The notes below the pieces were generated by a model. The model was not told the DNA's origin. It saw nothing but the letters and a program-made list of their open reading frames with translations, and did no database searches. From contig JAPNXP010000014.1 in assembly GCA_028753945.1 (NCBI GenBank), positions 124,001 to 188,000 of the forward strand: 64,000 nt of DNA. Reading direction: 5' to 3'. Both the position numbers and the translations under genes were made by a program. Origin of the DNA: Hexactinellida sp. DTS-2022 (taxonomy: Eukaryota > Porifera > Hexactinellida). This document shows positions 23,893 through 39,400 of the stretch, piece after piece (position 1 is the stretch's first letter; the number at the start of each line of letters is the position of its first letter).

Positions 23893-24249
23893 TTACCAAA
23901 TTTTACATTCATTAACCATCCTAACAACCAGAGGTATCTCCTTAGGAATGTGTGATTTTAATCCCAGGAACAACACCAGTGAATACTCGGGGGGAATAAT
24001 CTCGATTATTGCGCGGGCGTACAAATGTGTCGGTGTGTCGTCTTTGCCCAAAAGTGTCGCAATCGAAGGTGTCACATCCGAATCCTCGATTTGTAGCCTG
24101 AGAGGGTGTTTGGCCAATAGGATTGTTCCTATTTTCTGTAGCTGGTTTAGCGACACAATAATTGTGTCGGTGAACTTTAGGATTATAAGTTCGGTTCTAA
24201 CACCATTCAGCGAGTAAACTGATTGGTTGGATTCCGGCGGGAGGGACAT
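23893..24249 (-). CDS. PSMG3: Proteasome assembly chaperone 3 (PSMG3/PAC3)
   Basis: This is a single-exon gene of 118 codons plus stop. From family knowledge, PAC3 pairs with PAC4 and helps assemble the alpha ring of the 20S proteasome in the cytosol. The assignment rests on the pattern and length: a small protein with a QLQKIGTILLAK strand like QFGKMGTLV of animal PAC3, then a TLLGKDDTPTHLYAR segment where the family has LLGQDEPLIHVFAK, and a tail ending in CKIW, close to the CQVW end of vertebrate PAC3. I chose the ATG at 24249 because it is the first in frame; a 5' exon joining at the CAG just upstream cannot be excluded. It lies 210 bases downstream of complete LONP1 on the same strand and converges with the Gln-rich gene. 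A truncated copy is at 8854-9036. Confidence 0.8.
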   Translation of the reverse strand: MSLPPESNQSVYSLNGVRTELIILKFTDTIIVSLNQLQKIGTILLAKHPLRLQIEDSDVTPSIATLLGKDDTPTHLYARAIIEIIPPEYSLVLFLGLKSHIPKEIPLVVRMVNECKIW

Positions 24250-24281
24250 CTGCGACACAATTATAACACCTAACTATGCAA

Positions 24282-24313
<32 letters not shown>

Positions 24314-24459
24314 TAAACAGGATAATTGGAACTGAAACCAATTAAGAGGAGGGGACAGATTACATTTAAACGGAGTGAAAATATTTAATCAAAAATCTAA
24401 AAGATTGCTAAGTGAAAAGCGTACCAAACAACACAAACAAACAACAACAACAACAACAA
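24250..24459 (-). other. LONP1 3' UTR / PSMG3 upstream region
   Basis: This 210-base spacer holds (CAA)n runs and, on the minus strand, one ATTAAA (24384-24389) that could serve as the LONP1 poly(A) signal. It is conserved, with CAA-length differences, at 1-169 and 9037-9249. Confidence 0.45.
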
Positions 24460-27400
24460 CTAAAATGCAATACCAAACACTTCTCTGTATTCTGACACGA
24501 AATGTATTTCCAGACCTGCCTTAATAGAATCCGACAGATCATAGAAATCGCTTTGATTGGCTGACGGCAGAATTATCCGCTTAACACCTTCTCTCTTAGC
24601 CGCGATTAATTTCTCTTTTATCCCACCGACCGGAAGTACCTTTCCTAGAGAGATTAATCATAAAGTCACACCTCTGTAGAGAGATTAATCATAAAGTCAC
24701 ACCTCTATAGAGAGATTAATCATAAAGTCACACCTCTATAGAGAGATTAATCATATATTCACACCTCTATAGAGAGATTAATCATATATTCACACCTCCA
24801 TAGAGGGATTAATCATATATTCACACCTCTATAGAGGGATTAATCATATATTTACACCTCTATAGTGGTTCCGGAAATAAAGTTCCTATCCAACATTTGG
24901 AAAACGAATTTCACAATAACATGAATTTAAGCAAATACTAAGAATTTGATTAATTAATTAACTTAACGAACCTTTGCTAGTAAATATGGTCCAAAAACTA
25001 AGTATTTATTTATCAACAAGAACTAAACAAGTATTAATTAACCGGAACTGTTGACGGTACACACGAGACTGTGCCTATAAATAGAACTAACCTGTGAGAG
25101 AAATCTCGCCAGTCATCGCGAGATCCGGTTTCACGGGGCGTCCGGTAGCTAGCGACAGCAGAGAGGTAACCATGGTAACGCCAGCGGAGGGACCGTCTTT
25201 GGGAGTGGCCCCCTCCGGGACATGCAAATGCACCGCATTCCGATCGAAGTACTCCGTATCCGGGCAAACGTCAGCTATAAATAGAGGACAAAGCAATCAA
25301 ATAAATTATTCTTATTTCTTTATGATAGCGATTCCCAACCGTTTAAAAATATCCGGAAAAACTAACAAACAAACAACCATCCAACAATCTAGTGTTCTCT
25401 AGTAGTAAGCTCGCCTTTTAGCAAGCAAATTAGTGTAAAATGCGACTTGCTATTATGCGAACACCACTGTATGTATAATTAGTATATAATCACGCTATTA
25501 TAGCCAGGTAACAATAATTACAGTTTAGTCAAGATCTGCAACTTTATAATATTGTACGCATTTTGCGTACAATATACAGCACATTATATACAGTAGACCT
25601 TCGTTGGGATTCGAAATTTATTATATCCACTTTATAATATTGTACGCATTTTGCGTACAATATACAGCACATTATATACAGTAGACCTTCGTTGGGATTC
25701 GAAATTCATTATATCCACTTTATAATATTGTACGCATTTTGCGTACAATATACAGCACATTATATACAGTGGACCTTCGTTGAGATTCGAAATTCATTAT
25801 ATCCACTTTATAATATTGTACGCATTTTGCGTACAATATACAGCACATTATTTACAGTGGACCTTCGTTGGGATTCGAAATTTATTATATCCACTTTATA
25901 ATATTGTACGCATTTTGCGTACAATATACAGCACATTATATACAGTGGACCTTCGTTGAGATTCGAAATTCATTATATCCACTTTATAATATTGTACGCA
26001 TTTTGCGTACAATATACAGCACATTATTTACAGTGGACCTTCGTTGGGATTCGAAATTTATTATATCCACTTTATAATATTGTACGCATTTTGCGTACAA
26101 TATACAGCACATTATATACAGTGGACCTTTGTTGAGATTCGAAATTCATTATATCCACTTTATAATATTGTACGCATTTTGCGTACAATATACAGCACAT
26201 TATATACAGTAGACCTTCGTTGAGATTCGAAATTCATTATATCCACTTTATAATATTGTACGCATTTTGCGTACAATATACAGCACATTATATACAGTGG
26301 ACCTTCGTTGAGATTCGAAATTCATTATATCCACTTTATAATATTGTACGCATTTTGCGTACAATATACAGCACATTATATACAGTAGACCTTCGATAAG
26401 ATTCGAAATTCATTATATCCACTTTATAATATTGTACGCATTTTGCGTACAATATACAGCACATTATATACAGTGGACCTTCGTTGAGATTCGAAATTCA
26501 TTATATCCACTTTATAATATTGTACGCATTTTGCGTACAATATACAGCACATTATATACAGTAGACCTTCGTTGGGATTCGAAATTCATTATATCCACTT
26601 TATAATATTGTACGCATTTTGCGTACAATATACAGCACATTATATACAGTGGACCTTCGTTGAGATTCGAAATTCATTATATCCACTTTATAATATTGTA
26701 CGCATTTTGCGTACAATATACAGCACATTATATACAGTAGACCTTCGTTGGGATTCGAAATTCATTATATCCACTTTATAATATTGTACGCATTTTGCGT
26801 ACAATATACAGCACATTATATACAGTGGACCTTCGTTGAGATTCGAAATTCATTATATCCACTTTATAATATTGTACGCATTTTGCGTACAATATACAGC
26901 ACATTATATACAGTAGACCGTCGTTGAGATTAGAAATTCATTATATCCACTTTATAATATTGTACGCATTTTGCGTACAATGTACAGCACATTATTTACA
27001 GTGGACCTTCGTTGGGATTCGAAATTTATTATATCCACTTTATAATATTGTACGCATTTTGCGTACAATATACAGCACATTATATACAGTGGACCTTCGT
27101 TGGGATTCGAAATTCATTATATCCACTTTATAATATTGTACGCATTTTGCGTACAATATACAGCACATTATTTACAGTGGACCTTCGTTGGGATTCGAAA
27201 TTTATTATATCCACTTTATAATATTGTACGCATTTTGCGTACAATATACAGCACATTATTTACAGTGGACCTTCGTTGAGATTCGAAATTCATTATATCC
27301 ACTTTATAATATTGTACGCATTTTGCGTACAATATACAGCACATTATTTACAGTGGACCTTCGTTGGGATTCGAAATTTATTATATCCACTTTATAATAT

Positions 27401-30400
27401 TGTACGCATTTTGCGTACAATATACAGCACATTATATACAGTGGACCTTTGTTGAGATTCGAAATTTATTATATCCACTTTATAATATTGTACGCATTTT
27501 GCGTACAATATACAGCACATTATATACAGTGGACCTTCGTTGAGATTCGAAATTCATTATATCCACTTTATAATATTGTACGCATTTTGCGTACAATATA
27601 CAGCACATTATATACAGTAGTCCTTCGTTGGGATTCGAAATTCATTATATCCACTTTATAATATTGTACGCATTTTGCGTACAATATACAGCACATTATA
27701 TACAGTAGACCTTCGTTGAGAAACGAAATTCATTATATCCACTTTATAATATTGTACGCATTTTGCGTACAATATACAGCACATTATATACAGAAGACCT
27801 TCGATAAGATTCGAAATTCATTATATCCACTTTATAATATTGTACGCATTTTGCGTACAATATACAGCACATTATATACAGTGGACCTTCGTTGAGATTC
27901 GAAATTCATTATATCCACTTTATAATATTGTACGCATTTTGCGTACAATATACAGCACATTATATACAGTAGACCTTCGTTGGGATTCGAAATTCATTAT
28001 ATCCACTTTATAATATTGTACGCATTTTGCGTACAATATACAGCACATTATATACAGTGGACCTTCGTTGAGATTCGAAATTCATTATATCCACTTTATA
28101 ATATTGTACGCATTTTGCGTACAATATACAGCACATTATATACAGTAGACCGTCGTTGAGATTAGAAATTCATTATATCCACTTTATAATATTGTACGCA
28201 TTTTGCGTACAATGTACAGCACATTATTTACAGTGGACCTTCGTTGGGATTCGAAATTTATTATATCCACTTTATAATATTGTACGCATTTTGCGTACAA
28301 TATACAGCACATTATATACAGTAGTCCTTCGTTGGGATTCGAAATTCATTATATCCACTTTATAATATTGTACGCATTTTGCGTACAATATACAGCACAT
28401 TATATACAGTAGACCTTCGTTGAGAAACGAAATTCATTATATCCACTTTATAATATTGTACGCATTTTGCGTACAATATACAGCACATTATATACAGAAG
28501 ACCTTCGATAAGATTCGAAATTCATTATATCCACTTTATAATATTGTACGCATTTTGCGTACAATATACAGCACATTATATACAGTGGACCTTCGTTGAG
28601 ATTCGAAATTCATTATATCCACTTTATAATATTGTACGCATTTTGCGTACAATATACAGCACATTATATACAGTAGACCTTCGTTGGGATTCGAAATTCA
28701 TTATATCCACTTTATAATATTGTACGCATTTTGCGTACAATATACAGCACATTATATACAGTGGACCTTCGTTGAGATTCGAAATTCATTATATCCACTT
28801 TATAATATTGTACGCATTTTGCGTACAATATACAGCACATTATATACAGTAGACCGTCGTTGAGATTAGAAATTCATTATATCCACTTTATAATATTGTA
28901 CGCATTTTGCGTACAATGTACAGCACATTATTTACAGTGGACCTTCGTTGGGATTCGAAATTTATTATATCCACTTTATAATATTGTACGCATTTTGCGT
29001 ACAATATACAGCACATTATATACAGTGGACCTTCGTTGAGATTCGAAATTCATTATATCCACTTTATAATATTGTACGCATTTTGCGTACAATATACAGC
29101 ACATTATATACAGTAGACCTTCGTTGGGATTCGAAATTTATTATATCCACTTTATAATATTGTACGCATTTTGCGTACAATGTACAGCACATTATATACA
29201 GTGGACCTTCGTTGAGATTCGAAATTCATTATATCCACTTTATAATATTGTACGCATTTTGCGTACAATATACAGCACATTATATACAGTGGACCTTCGT
29301 TGAGATTCGAAATTCATTATATCCACTTTATAATATTGTACGCATTTTGCGTACAATATACAGCACATTATATACAGTAGACCTTCGATAAGATTCGAAA
29401 TTCATTATATCCACTTTATAATATTGTACGCATTTTGCGTACAATATACAGCACATTATATACAGTAGACCTTCGTTGGGATTCGAAATTCATTATATCC
29501 ACTTTATAATATTGTACGCATTTTGCGTACAATGTACAGCACATTATATACAGTGGACCTTCGTTGAGATTCGAAATTCATTAGATCCACTTTATAATAT
29601 TGTACGCATTTTGCGTACAATATACAGCACATTATATACAGTAGACCTTCGTTGGGATTCGAAATTCATTATATCCACTTTATAATATTGTACGCATTTT
29701 GCGTACAATATACAGCACATTATATACAGTGGACCTTCGTTGAGATTCGAAATTCATTATATCCACTTTATAATATTGTACGCATTTTGCGTACAATATA
29801 CAGCACATTATATACAGTAGACCTTCGTTGAGATTCGAAATTCATTATATCCACTTTATAATATTGTAAGCATTTTGCGTACAATATACAGCACATTATT
29901 TACAGTGGACCTTCGTTGGGATTCGAAATTTATTATATCCACTTTATAATATTGTACGCATTTTGCGTACAATATACAGCACATTATTTACAGTGGACCT
30001 TCGTTGGGATTCGAAATTCATTATATCCACTTTATAATATTGTACGCATTTTGAGTACAATATACAGCACATTATATACAGTGGACCTTCGTTGAGATTC
30101 GAAATTCATTATATCCACTTTATAATATTGTACGCATTTTGCGTACAATATACAGCACATTATATACAGTAGTCCTTCGTTGGGATTCGAAATTCATTAC
30201 ATCCACTTTATAATATTGTACGCATTTTGCGTACAATATACAGCACATTATATACAGTAGACCTTCGTTGAGAAACGAAATTCATTATATCCACTTTATA
30301 ATATTGTACGCATTTTGCGTACAATATACAGCACATTATATACAGTAGTCCTTCGTTGGGATTCGAAATTCATTATATCCACTTTATAATATTGTACGCA

Positions 30401-33400
30401 TTTTGCGTACAATATACAGCACATTATATACAGTAGACCTTCGTTGAGATTCGAAATTCATTATATCCACTTTATAATATTGTACGCATTTTGCGTACAA
30501 TATACAGCACATTATATACAGTAGACCTTCGTTGAGAAACGAAATTCATTATATCCACTTTATAATATTGTACGCATTTTGCGTACAATATACAGCACAT
30601 TATATACAGAAGACCTTCGATAAGATTCGAAATTCATTATATCCACTTTATAATATTGTACGCATTTTGCGTACAATATACAGCACATTATATACAGTGG
30701 ACCTTCGTTGAGATTCGAAATTCATTATATCCACTTTATAATATTGTACGCATTTTGCGTACAATATACAGCACATTATATACAGTAGACCTTCGTTGAG
30801 AAACGAAATTCATTATATCCACTTTATAATATTGTACGCATTTTGCGTACAATATACAGCACATTATATACAGAAGACCTTCGATAAGATTCGAAATTCA
30901 TTATATCCACTTTATAATATTGTACGCATTTTGCGTACAATATACAGCACATTATATACAGTGGACCTTCGTTGAGATTCGAAATTCATTATATCCACTT
31001 TATAATATTGTACGCATTTTGCGTACAATATACAGCACATTATATACAGTGGACCTTCGTTGAGATTCGAAATTCATTATATCCACTTTATAATATTGTA
31101 CGCATTTTGCGTACAATATACAGCACATTATATACAGTAGACCTTCGTTGGGATTCGAAATTCATTATATCCACTTTATAATATTGTACGCATTTTGCGT
31201 ACAATGTACAGCACATTATATACAGTGGACCTTCGTTGAGATTCGAAATTCATTATATCCACTTTATAATATTGTACGCATTTTGCGTACAATATACAGC
31301 ACATTATATACAGTAGACCTTCGTTGGGATTCGAAATTCATTATATCCACTTTATAATATTGTACGCATTTTGCGTACAATATACAGCATATTATTTACA
31401 GTGGACCTTTGTTGAGATTCGAAATTCATTATATCCACTTTATAATATTGTACGCATTTTGCGTACAATGTACAGCACATTATATACAGTGGACCTTCGT
31501 TGAGATTCGAAATTCATTATATCCACTTTATAATATTGTACGCATTTTGCGTACAATATACAGCACATTATATACAGTAGACCTTCGTTGGGATTCGAAA
31601 TTCATTATATCAACTTTATAATATTGTACGCATTTTGCGTACAATATACAGCACATTATATACAGTGGACCTTCGTTGAGATTCGAAATTCATTATATCC
31701 ACTTTATAATATTGTACGCATTTTGCGTACAATATACAGCACATTATATACAGTAGACCGTCGTTGAGATTAGAAATTCATTATATCCACTTTATAATAT
31801 TGTACGCATTTTGCGTACAATGTACAGCACATTATTTACAGTGGACCTTCGTTGGGATTCGAAATTTATTATATCCACTTTATAATATTGTACGCATTTT
31901 GCGTACAATATACAGCACATTATATACAGTGGACCTTCGTTGAGATTCGAAATTCATTATATCCACTTTATAATATTGTACGCATTTTGCGTACAATATA
32001 CAGCACATTATATACAGTAGACCGTCGTTGAGATTAGAAATTCATTATATCCACTTTATAATATTGTACGCATTTTGCGTACAATATACAGCACATTATA
32101 TACAGTAGACCTTCGTTGAGATTCGAAATTTATTATATCCACTTTATAATATTGTACGCATTTTGCGTACAATATACAGCACATTATATACAGTGGACCT
32201 TCGTTGAGATTCGAAATTCATTATATCCACTTTATAATATTGTACGCATTTTGCGTACAATGTACAGCACATTATTTACAGTGGACCTTCGTTGGGATTC
32301 GAAATTTATTATATCCACTTTATAATATTGTACGCATTTTGCGTACAATATACAGCACATTATATACAGTGGACCTTCGTTGAGATTAGAAATTCATTAT
32401 ATCCACTTTATAATATTGTACGCATTTTGCGTACAATGTACAGCACATTATATACAGTGGACCTTCGTTGAGATTCGAAATTCATTATATCCACTTTATA
32501 ATATTGTACGCATTTTGCGTACAATATACAGCACATTATATACAGTGGACCTTCGTTGAGATTCGAAATTCATTATATCCACTTTATAATATTGTACGCA
32601 TTTTGCGTACAATATACAGCACATTATATACAGTAGACCTTCGATAAGATTCGAAATTCATTATATCCACTTTATAATATTGTACGCATTTTGCGTACAA
32701 TATACAGCACATTATATACAGTAGACCTTCGTTGAGAAACGAAATTCATTATATCCACTTTATAATATTGTACGCATTTTGCGTACAATATACAGCACAT
32801 TATATACAGAAGACCTTCGATAAGATTCGAAATTCATTATATCCACTTTATAATATTGTACGCATTTTGCGTACAATATACAGCACATTATATACAGTGG
32901 ACCTTCGTTGAGATTCGAAATTCATTATATCCACTTTATAATATTGTACGCATTTTGCGTACAATATACAGCACATTATATACAGTGGACCTTCGTTGAG
33001 ATTCGAAATTCATTATATCCACTTTATAATATTGTACGCATTTTGCGTACAATATACAGCACATTATATACAGTAGACCTTCGTTGGGATTCGAAATTCA
33101 TTATATCCACTTTATAATATTGTACGCATTTTGCGTACAATGTACAGCACATTATATACAGTGGACCTTCGTTGAGATTCGAAATTCATTATATCCACTT
33201 TATAATATTGTACGCATTTTGCGTACAATATACAGCACATTATATACAGTAGACCTTCGTTGGGATTCGAAATTCATTATATCCACTTTATAATATTGTA
33301 CGCATTTTGCGTACAATATACAGCATATTATTTACAGTGGACCTTTGTTGAGATTCGAAATTCATTATATCCACTTTATAATATTGTACGCATTTTGCGT

Positions 33401-36400
33401 ACAATGTACAGCACATTATATACAGTGGACCTTCGTTGAGATTCGAAATTCATTATATCCACTTTATAATATTGTACGCATTTTGCGTACAATATACAGC
33501 ACATTATATACAGTAGACCTTCGTTGGGATTCGAAATTCATTATATCAACTTTATAATATTGTACGCATTTTGCGTACAATATACAGCACATTATATACA
33601 GTGGACCTTCGTTGAGATTCGAAATTCATTATATCCACTTTATAATATTGTACGCATTTTGCGTACAATATACAGCACATTATATACAGTAGACCGTCGT
33701 TGAGATTAGAAATTCATTATATCCACTTTATAATATTGTACGCATTTTGCGTACAATGTACAGCACATTATTTACAGTGGACCTTCGTTGGGATTCGAAA
33801 TTTATTATATCCACTTTATAATATTGTACGCATTTTGCGTACAATATACAGCACATTATATACAGTGGACCTTCGTTGAGATTCGAAATTCATTATATCC
33901 ACTTTATAATATTGTACGCATTTTGCGTACAATATACAGCACATTATATACAGTAGACCGTCGTTGAGATTAGAAATTCATTATATCCACTTTATAATAT
34001 TGTACGCATTTTGCGTACAATGTACAGCACATTATTTACAGTGGACCTTCGTTGGGATTCGAAATTTATTATATCCACTTTATAATATTGTACGCATTTT
34101 GCGTACAATATACAGCACATTATATACAGTGGACCTTCGTTGAGATTCGAAATTCATTATATCCACTTTATAATATTGTACGCATTTTGCGTACAATGTA
34201 CAGCACATTATTTACAGTGGACCTTCGTTGGGATTCGAAATTTATTATATCCACTTTATAATATTGTACGCATTTTGCGTACAATATACAGCACATTATA
34301 TACAGTGGACCTTCGTTGAGATTAGAAATTCATTATATCCACTTTATAATATTGTACGCATTTTGCGTACAATGTACAGCACATTATATACAGTGGACCT
34401 TCGTTGAGATTCGAAATTCATTATATCCACTTTATAATATTGTACGCATTTTGCGTACAATATACAGCACATTATATACAGTGGACCTTCGTTGAGATTC
34501 GAAATTCATTATATCCACTTTATAATATTGTACGCATTTTGCGTACAATATACAGCACATTATATACAGTAGACCTTCGATAAGATTCGAAATTCATTAT
34601 ATCCACTTTATAATATTGTACGCATTTTGCGTACAATATACAGCACATTATATACAGTAGACCTTCGTTGAGAAACGAAATTCATTATATCCACTTTATA
34701 ATATTGTACGCATTTTGCGTACAATATACAGCACATTATATACAGTGGACCTTCGTTGAGATTCGAAATTCATTATATCCACTTTATAATATTGTACGCA
34801 TTTTGCGTACAATATACAGCACATTATATACAGTAGACCTTCGATAAGATTCGAAATTCATTATATCCACTTTATAATATTGTACGCATTTTGCGTACAA
34901 TATACAGCACATTATATACAGTGGACCTTCGTTGAGATTCGAAATTCATTATATCCACTTTATAATATTGTACGCATTTTGCGTACAATATACAGCACAT
35001 TATATACAGTGGACCTTCGTTGAGATTCGAAATTCATTATATCCACTTTATAATATTGTACGCATTTTGCGTACAATATACAGCACATTATATACAGTAG
35101 ACCGTCGTTGAGATTAGAAATTCATTATATCCACTTTATAATATTGTACGCATTTTGCGTACAATGTACAGCACATTATCTACAGTGGACCTTCGTTGAG
35201 ATTCGAAATTCATTATATCCACTTTATAATATTGTACGCATTTTGCGTACAATATACAGCACATTATATACAGTGGACCTTCATTGAGATTCGAAATTCA
35301 TTATATCCACTTTATAATATTGTACGCATTTTGCGTACAATATACAGCACATTATATACAGTGGACCTTCGTTGAGATTCGAAATTCATTATATCCACTT
35401 TATAATATTGTACGCATTTTGCGTACAATATACAGCACATTATATACAGTAGACCTTCGATAAGATTCGAAATTCATTATATCCACTTTATAATATTGTA
35501 CGCATTTTGCGTACAATATACAGCACATTATATACAGTAGACCTTCGTTGAGAAACGAAATTCATTATATCCACTTCATAATATTGTACGCATTTTGCGT
35601 ACAATATACAGCACATTATATACAGTGGACCTTCGTTGAGATTCGAAATTCATTATATCCACTTTATAATATTGTACGCATTTTGCGTACAATATACAGC
35701 ACATTATATACAGTAGACCTTCGATAAGATTCGAAATTCATTATATCCACTTTATAATATTGTACGCATTTTGCGTACAATATACAGCACATTATATACA
35801 GTGGACCTTCGTTGAGATTCGAAATTCATTATATCCACTTTATAATATTGTACGCATTTTGCGTACAATATACAGCACATTATATACAGTGGACCTTCGT
35901 TGAGATTCGAAATTCATTATATCCACTTTATAATATTGTACGCATTTTGCGTACAATATACAGCACATTATATACAGTAGACCGTCGTTGAGATTAGAAA
36001 TTCATTATATCCACTTTATAATATTGTACGCATTTTGCGTACAATGTACAGCACATTATATACAGTGGACCTTCGTTGAGATTCGAAATTCATTATATCC
36101 ACTTTATAATATTGTACGCATTTTGCGTACAATATACAGCACATTATATACAGTGGACCTTCATTGAGATTCGAAATTCATTATATCCACTTTATAATAT
36201 TGTACGCATTTTGCGTACAATATACAGCACATTATATACAGTGGACCTTCGTTGAGATTCGAAATTCATTATATCCACTTTATAATATTGTACGCATTTT
36301 GCGTACAATATACAGCACATTATATACAGTAGACCTTCGATAAGATTCGAAATTCATTATATCCACTTTATAATATTGTACGCATTTTGCGTACAATATA

Positions 36401-39400
36401 CAGCACATTATATACAGTAGACCGTCGTTGGGATTCGAAATTCATTATATCCACTTTATAATATTGTACGCATTTTGCGTACAATATACAGCACATTATA
36501 TACAGTAGACCTTCGTTGGGATTCGAAATTCATTATATCCACTTTATAATATTGTACGCATTTTGCGTACAATGTACAGCACATTATATACAGTGGACCT
36601 TCGTTGAGATTCGAAATTCATTATATCCACTTTATAATATTGTACGCATTTTGCGTACAATATACAGCACATTATATACAGTAGACCTTCGTTGGGATTC
36701 GAAATTCATTATATCCACTTTATAATATTGTACGCATTTTGCGTACAATATACAGCACATTATATACAGTGGACCTTCGTTGAGATTCGAAATTCATTAT
36801 ATCCACTTTATAATATTGTAAGCATTTTGCGTACAATGTACAGCACATTATTTACAGTGGACCTTCGTTGGGATTCGAAATTTATTATATCCACTTTATA
36901 ATATTGTACGCATTTTGCGTACAATATACAGCACATTATATACAGTAGACCTTCGTTGGGATTCGAAATTCATTATATCCACTTTATAATATTGTACGCA
37001 TTTTGCGTACAATGTACAGCACATTATATACAGTGGACCTTCGTTGAGATTCGAAATTCATTATATCCACTTTATAATATTGTACGCATTTTGCGTACAA
37101 TATACAGCACATTATATACAGTAGACCTTCGTTGGGATTCGAAATTCATTATATCCACTTTATAATATTGTACGCATTTTGCGTACAATATACAGCACAT
37201 TATATACAGTGGACCTTCGTTGAGATTCGAAATTCATTATATCCACTTTATAATATTGTACGCATTTTGCGTACAATATACAGCACATTATATACAGTAG
37301 ACCTTCGTTGAGATTCGAAATTCATTATATCCACTTTATAATATTGTAAGCATTTTGCGTACAATGTACAGCACATTATTTACAGTGGACCTTCGTTGGG
37401 ATTCGAAATTTATTATATCCACTTTATAATATTGTACGCATTTTGCGTACAATATACAGCACATTATTTACAGTGGACCTTCGTTGGGATTCGAAATTCA
37501 TTATATCCACTTTATAATATTGTACGCATTTTGCGTACAATATACAGCACATTATATACAGTGGACCTTCGTTGAGATTCGAAATTCATTATATCCACTT
37601 TATAATATTGTACGCATTTTGCGTACAATATACAGCACATTATATACAGTAGTCCTTCGTTGGGATTCGAAATTCATTACATCCACTTTATAATATTGTA
37701 CGCATTTTGCGTACAATATACAGCACATTATATACAGTAGACCTTCGTTGAGAAACGAAATTCATTATATCCACTTTATAATATTGTACGCATTTTGCGT
37801 ACAATATACAGCACATTATATACAGTAGTCCTTCGTTGGGATTCGAAATTCATTATATCCACTTTATAATATTGTACGCATTTTGCGTACAATATACAGC
37901 ACATTATATACAGTAGACCTTCGTTGAGATTCGAAATTCATTATATCCACTTTATAATATTGTACGCATTTTGCGTACAATATACAGCACATTATATACA
38001 GTGGACCTTCGTTGGGATTCGAAATTTATTATATCCACTTTATAATATTGTACGCATTTTGCGTACAATATACAGCACATTATATACAGTAGACCTTCGT
38101 TGGGATTCGAAATTTATTATATCTACTTTATAATATTGTACGCATTTTGCGTACAATATACAGCACATTATATACAGTAGACCTTCGTTGGGATTCGAAA
38201 TTTATTATATCTACTTTATAATATTGTACGCATTTTGCGTACAATGTACAGCACATTATATACAGTGGACCTTCGTTGAGATTCGAAATTCATTATATCC
38301 ACTTTATAATATTGTACGCATTTTGCGTACAATATACAGCACATTATATACAGTGGACCTTCGTTGAGATTCGAAATTCATTATATCCACTTTATAATAT
38401 TGTACGCATTTTGCGTACAATATACAGCACATTATATACAGTGGACCTTCGTTGAGATTCGAAATTCATTATATCCACTTTATAATATTGTACGCATTTT
38501 GCGTACAATATACAGCACATTATATACAGTAGACCTTCGATAAGATTCGAAATTCATTATATCCACTTTATAATATTGTACGCATTTTGCGTACAATATA
38601 CAGCACATTATATACAGTAGACCGTCGTTGGGATTCGAAATTCATTATATCCACTTTATAATATTGTACGCATTTTGCGTACAATATACAGCACATTATA
38701 TACAGTAGACCTTCGTTGGGATTCGAAATTCATTATATCCACTTTATAATATTGTACGCATTTTGCGTACAATGTACAGCACATTATATACAGTGGACCT
38801 TCGTTGAGATTCGAAATTCATTATATCCACTTTATAATATTGTACGCATTTTGCGTACAATATACAGCACATTATATACAGTAGACCTTCGTTGGGATTC
38901 GAAATTCATTATATCCACTTTATAATATTGTACGCATTTTGCGTACAATATACAGCACATTATATACAGTGGACCTTCGTTGAGATTCGAAATTCATTAT
39001 ATCCACTTTATAATATTGTACGCATTTTGCGTACAATATACAGCACATTATATACAGTAGACCTTCGTTGAGATTCGAAATTCATTATATCCACTTTATA
39101 ATATTGTAAGCATTTTGCGTACAATGTACAGCACATTATTTACAGTGGACCTTCGTTGGGATTCGAAATTTATTATATCCACTTTATAATATTGTACGCA
39201 TTTTGCGTACAATATACAGCACATTATATACAGTAGACCTTCGTTGGGATTCGAAATTCATTATATCCACTTTATAATATTGTACGCATTTTGCGTACAA
39301 TGTACAGCACATTATATACAGTGGACCTTCGTTGAGATTCGAAATTCATTATATCCACTTTATAATATTGTACGCATTTTGCGTACAATATACAGCACAT

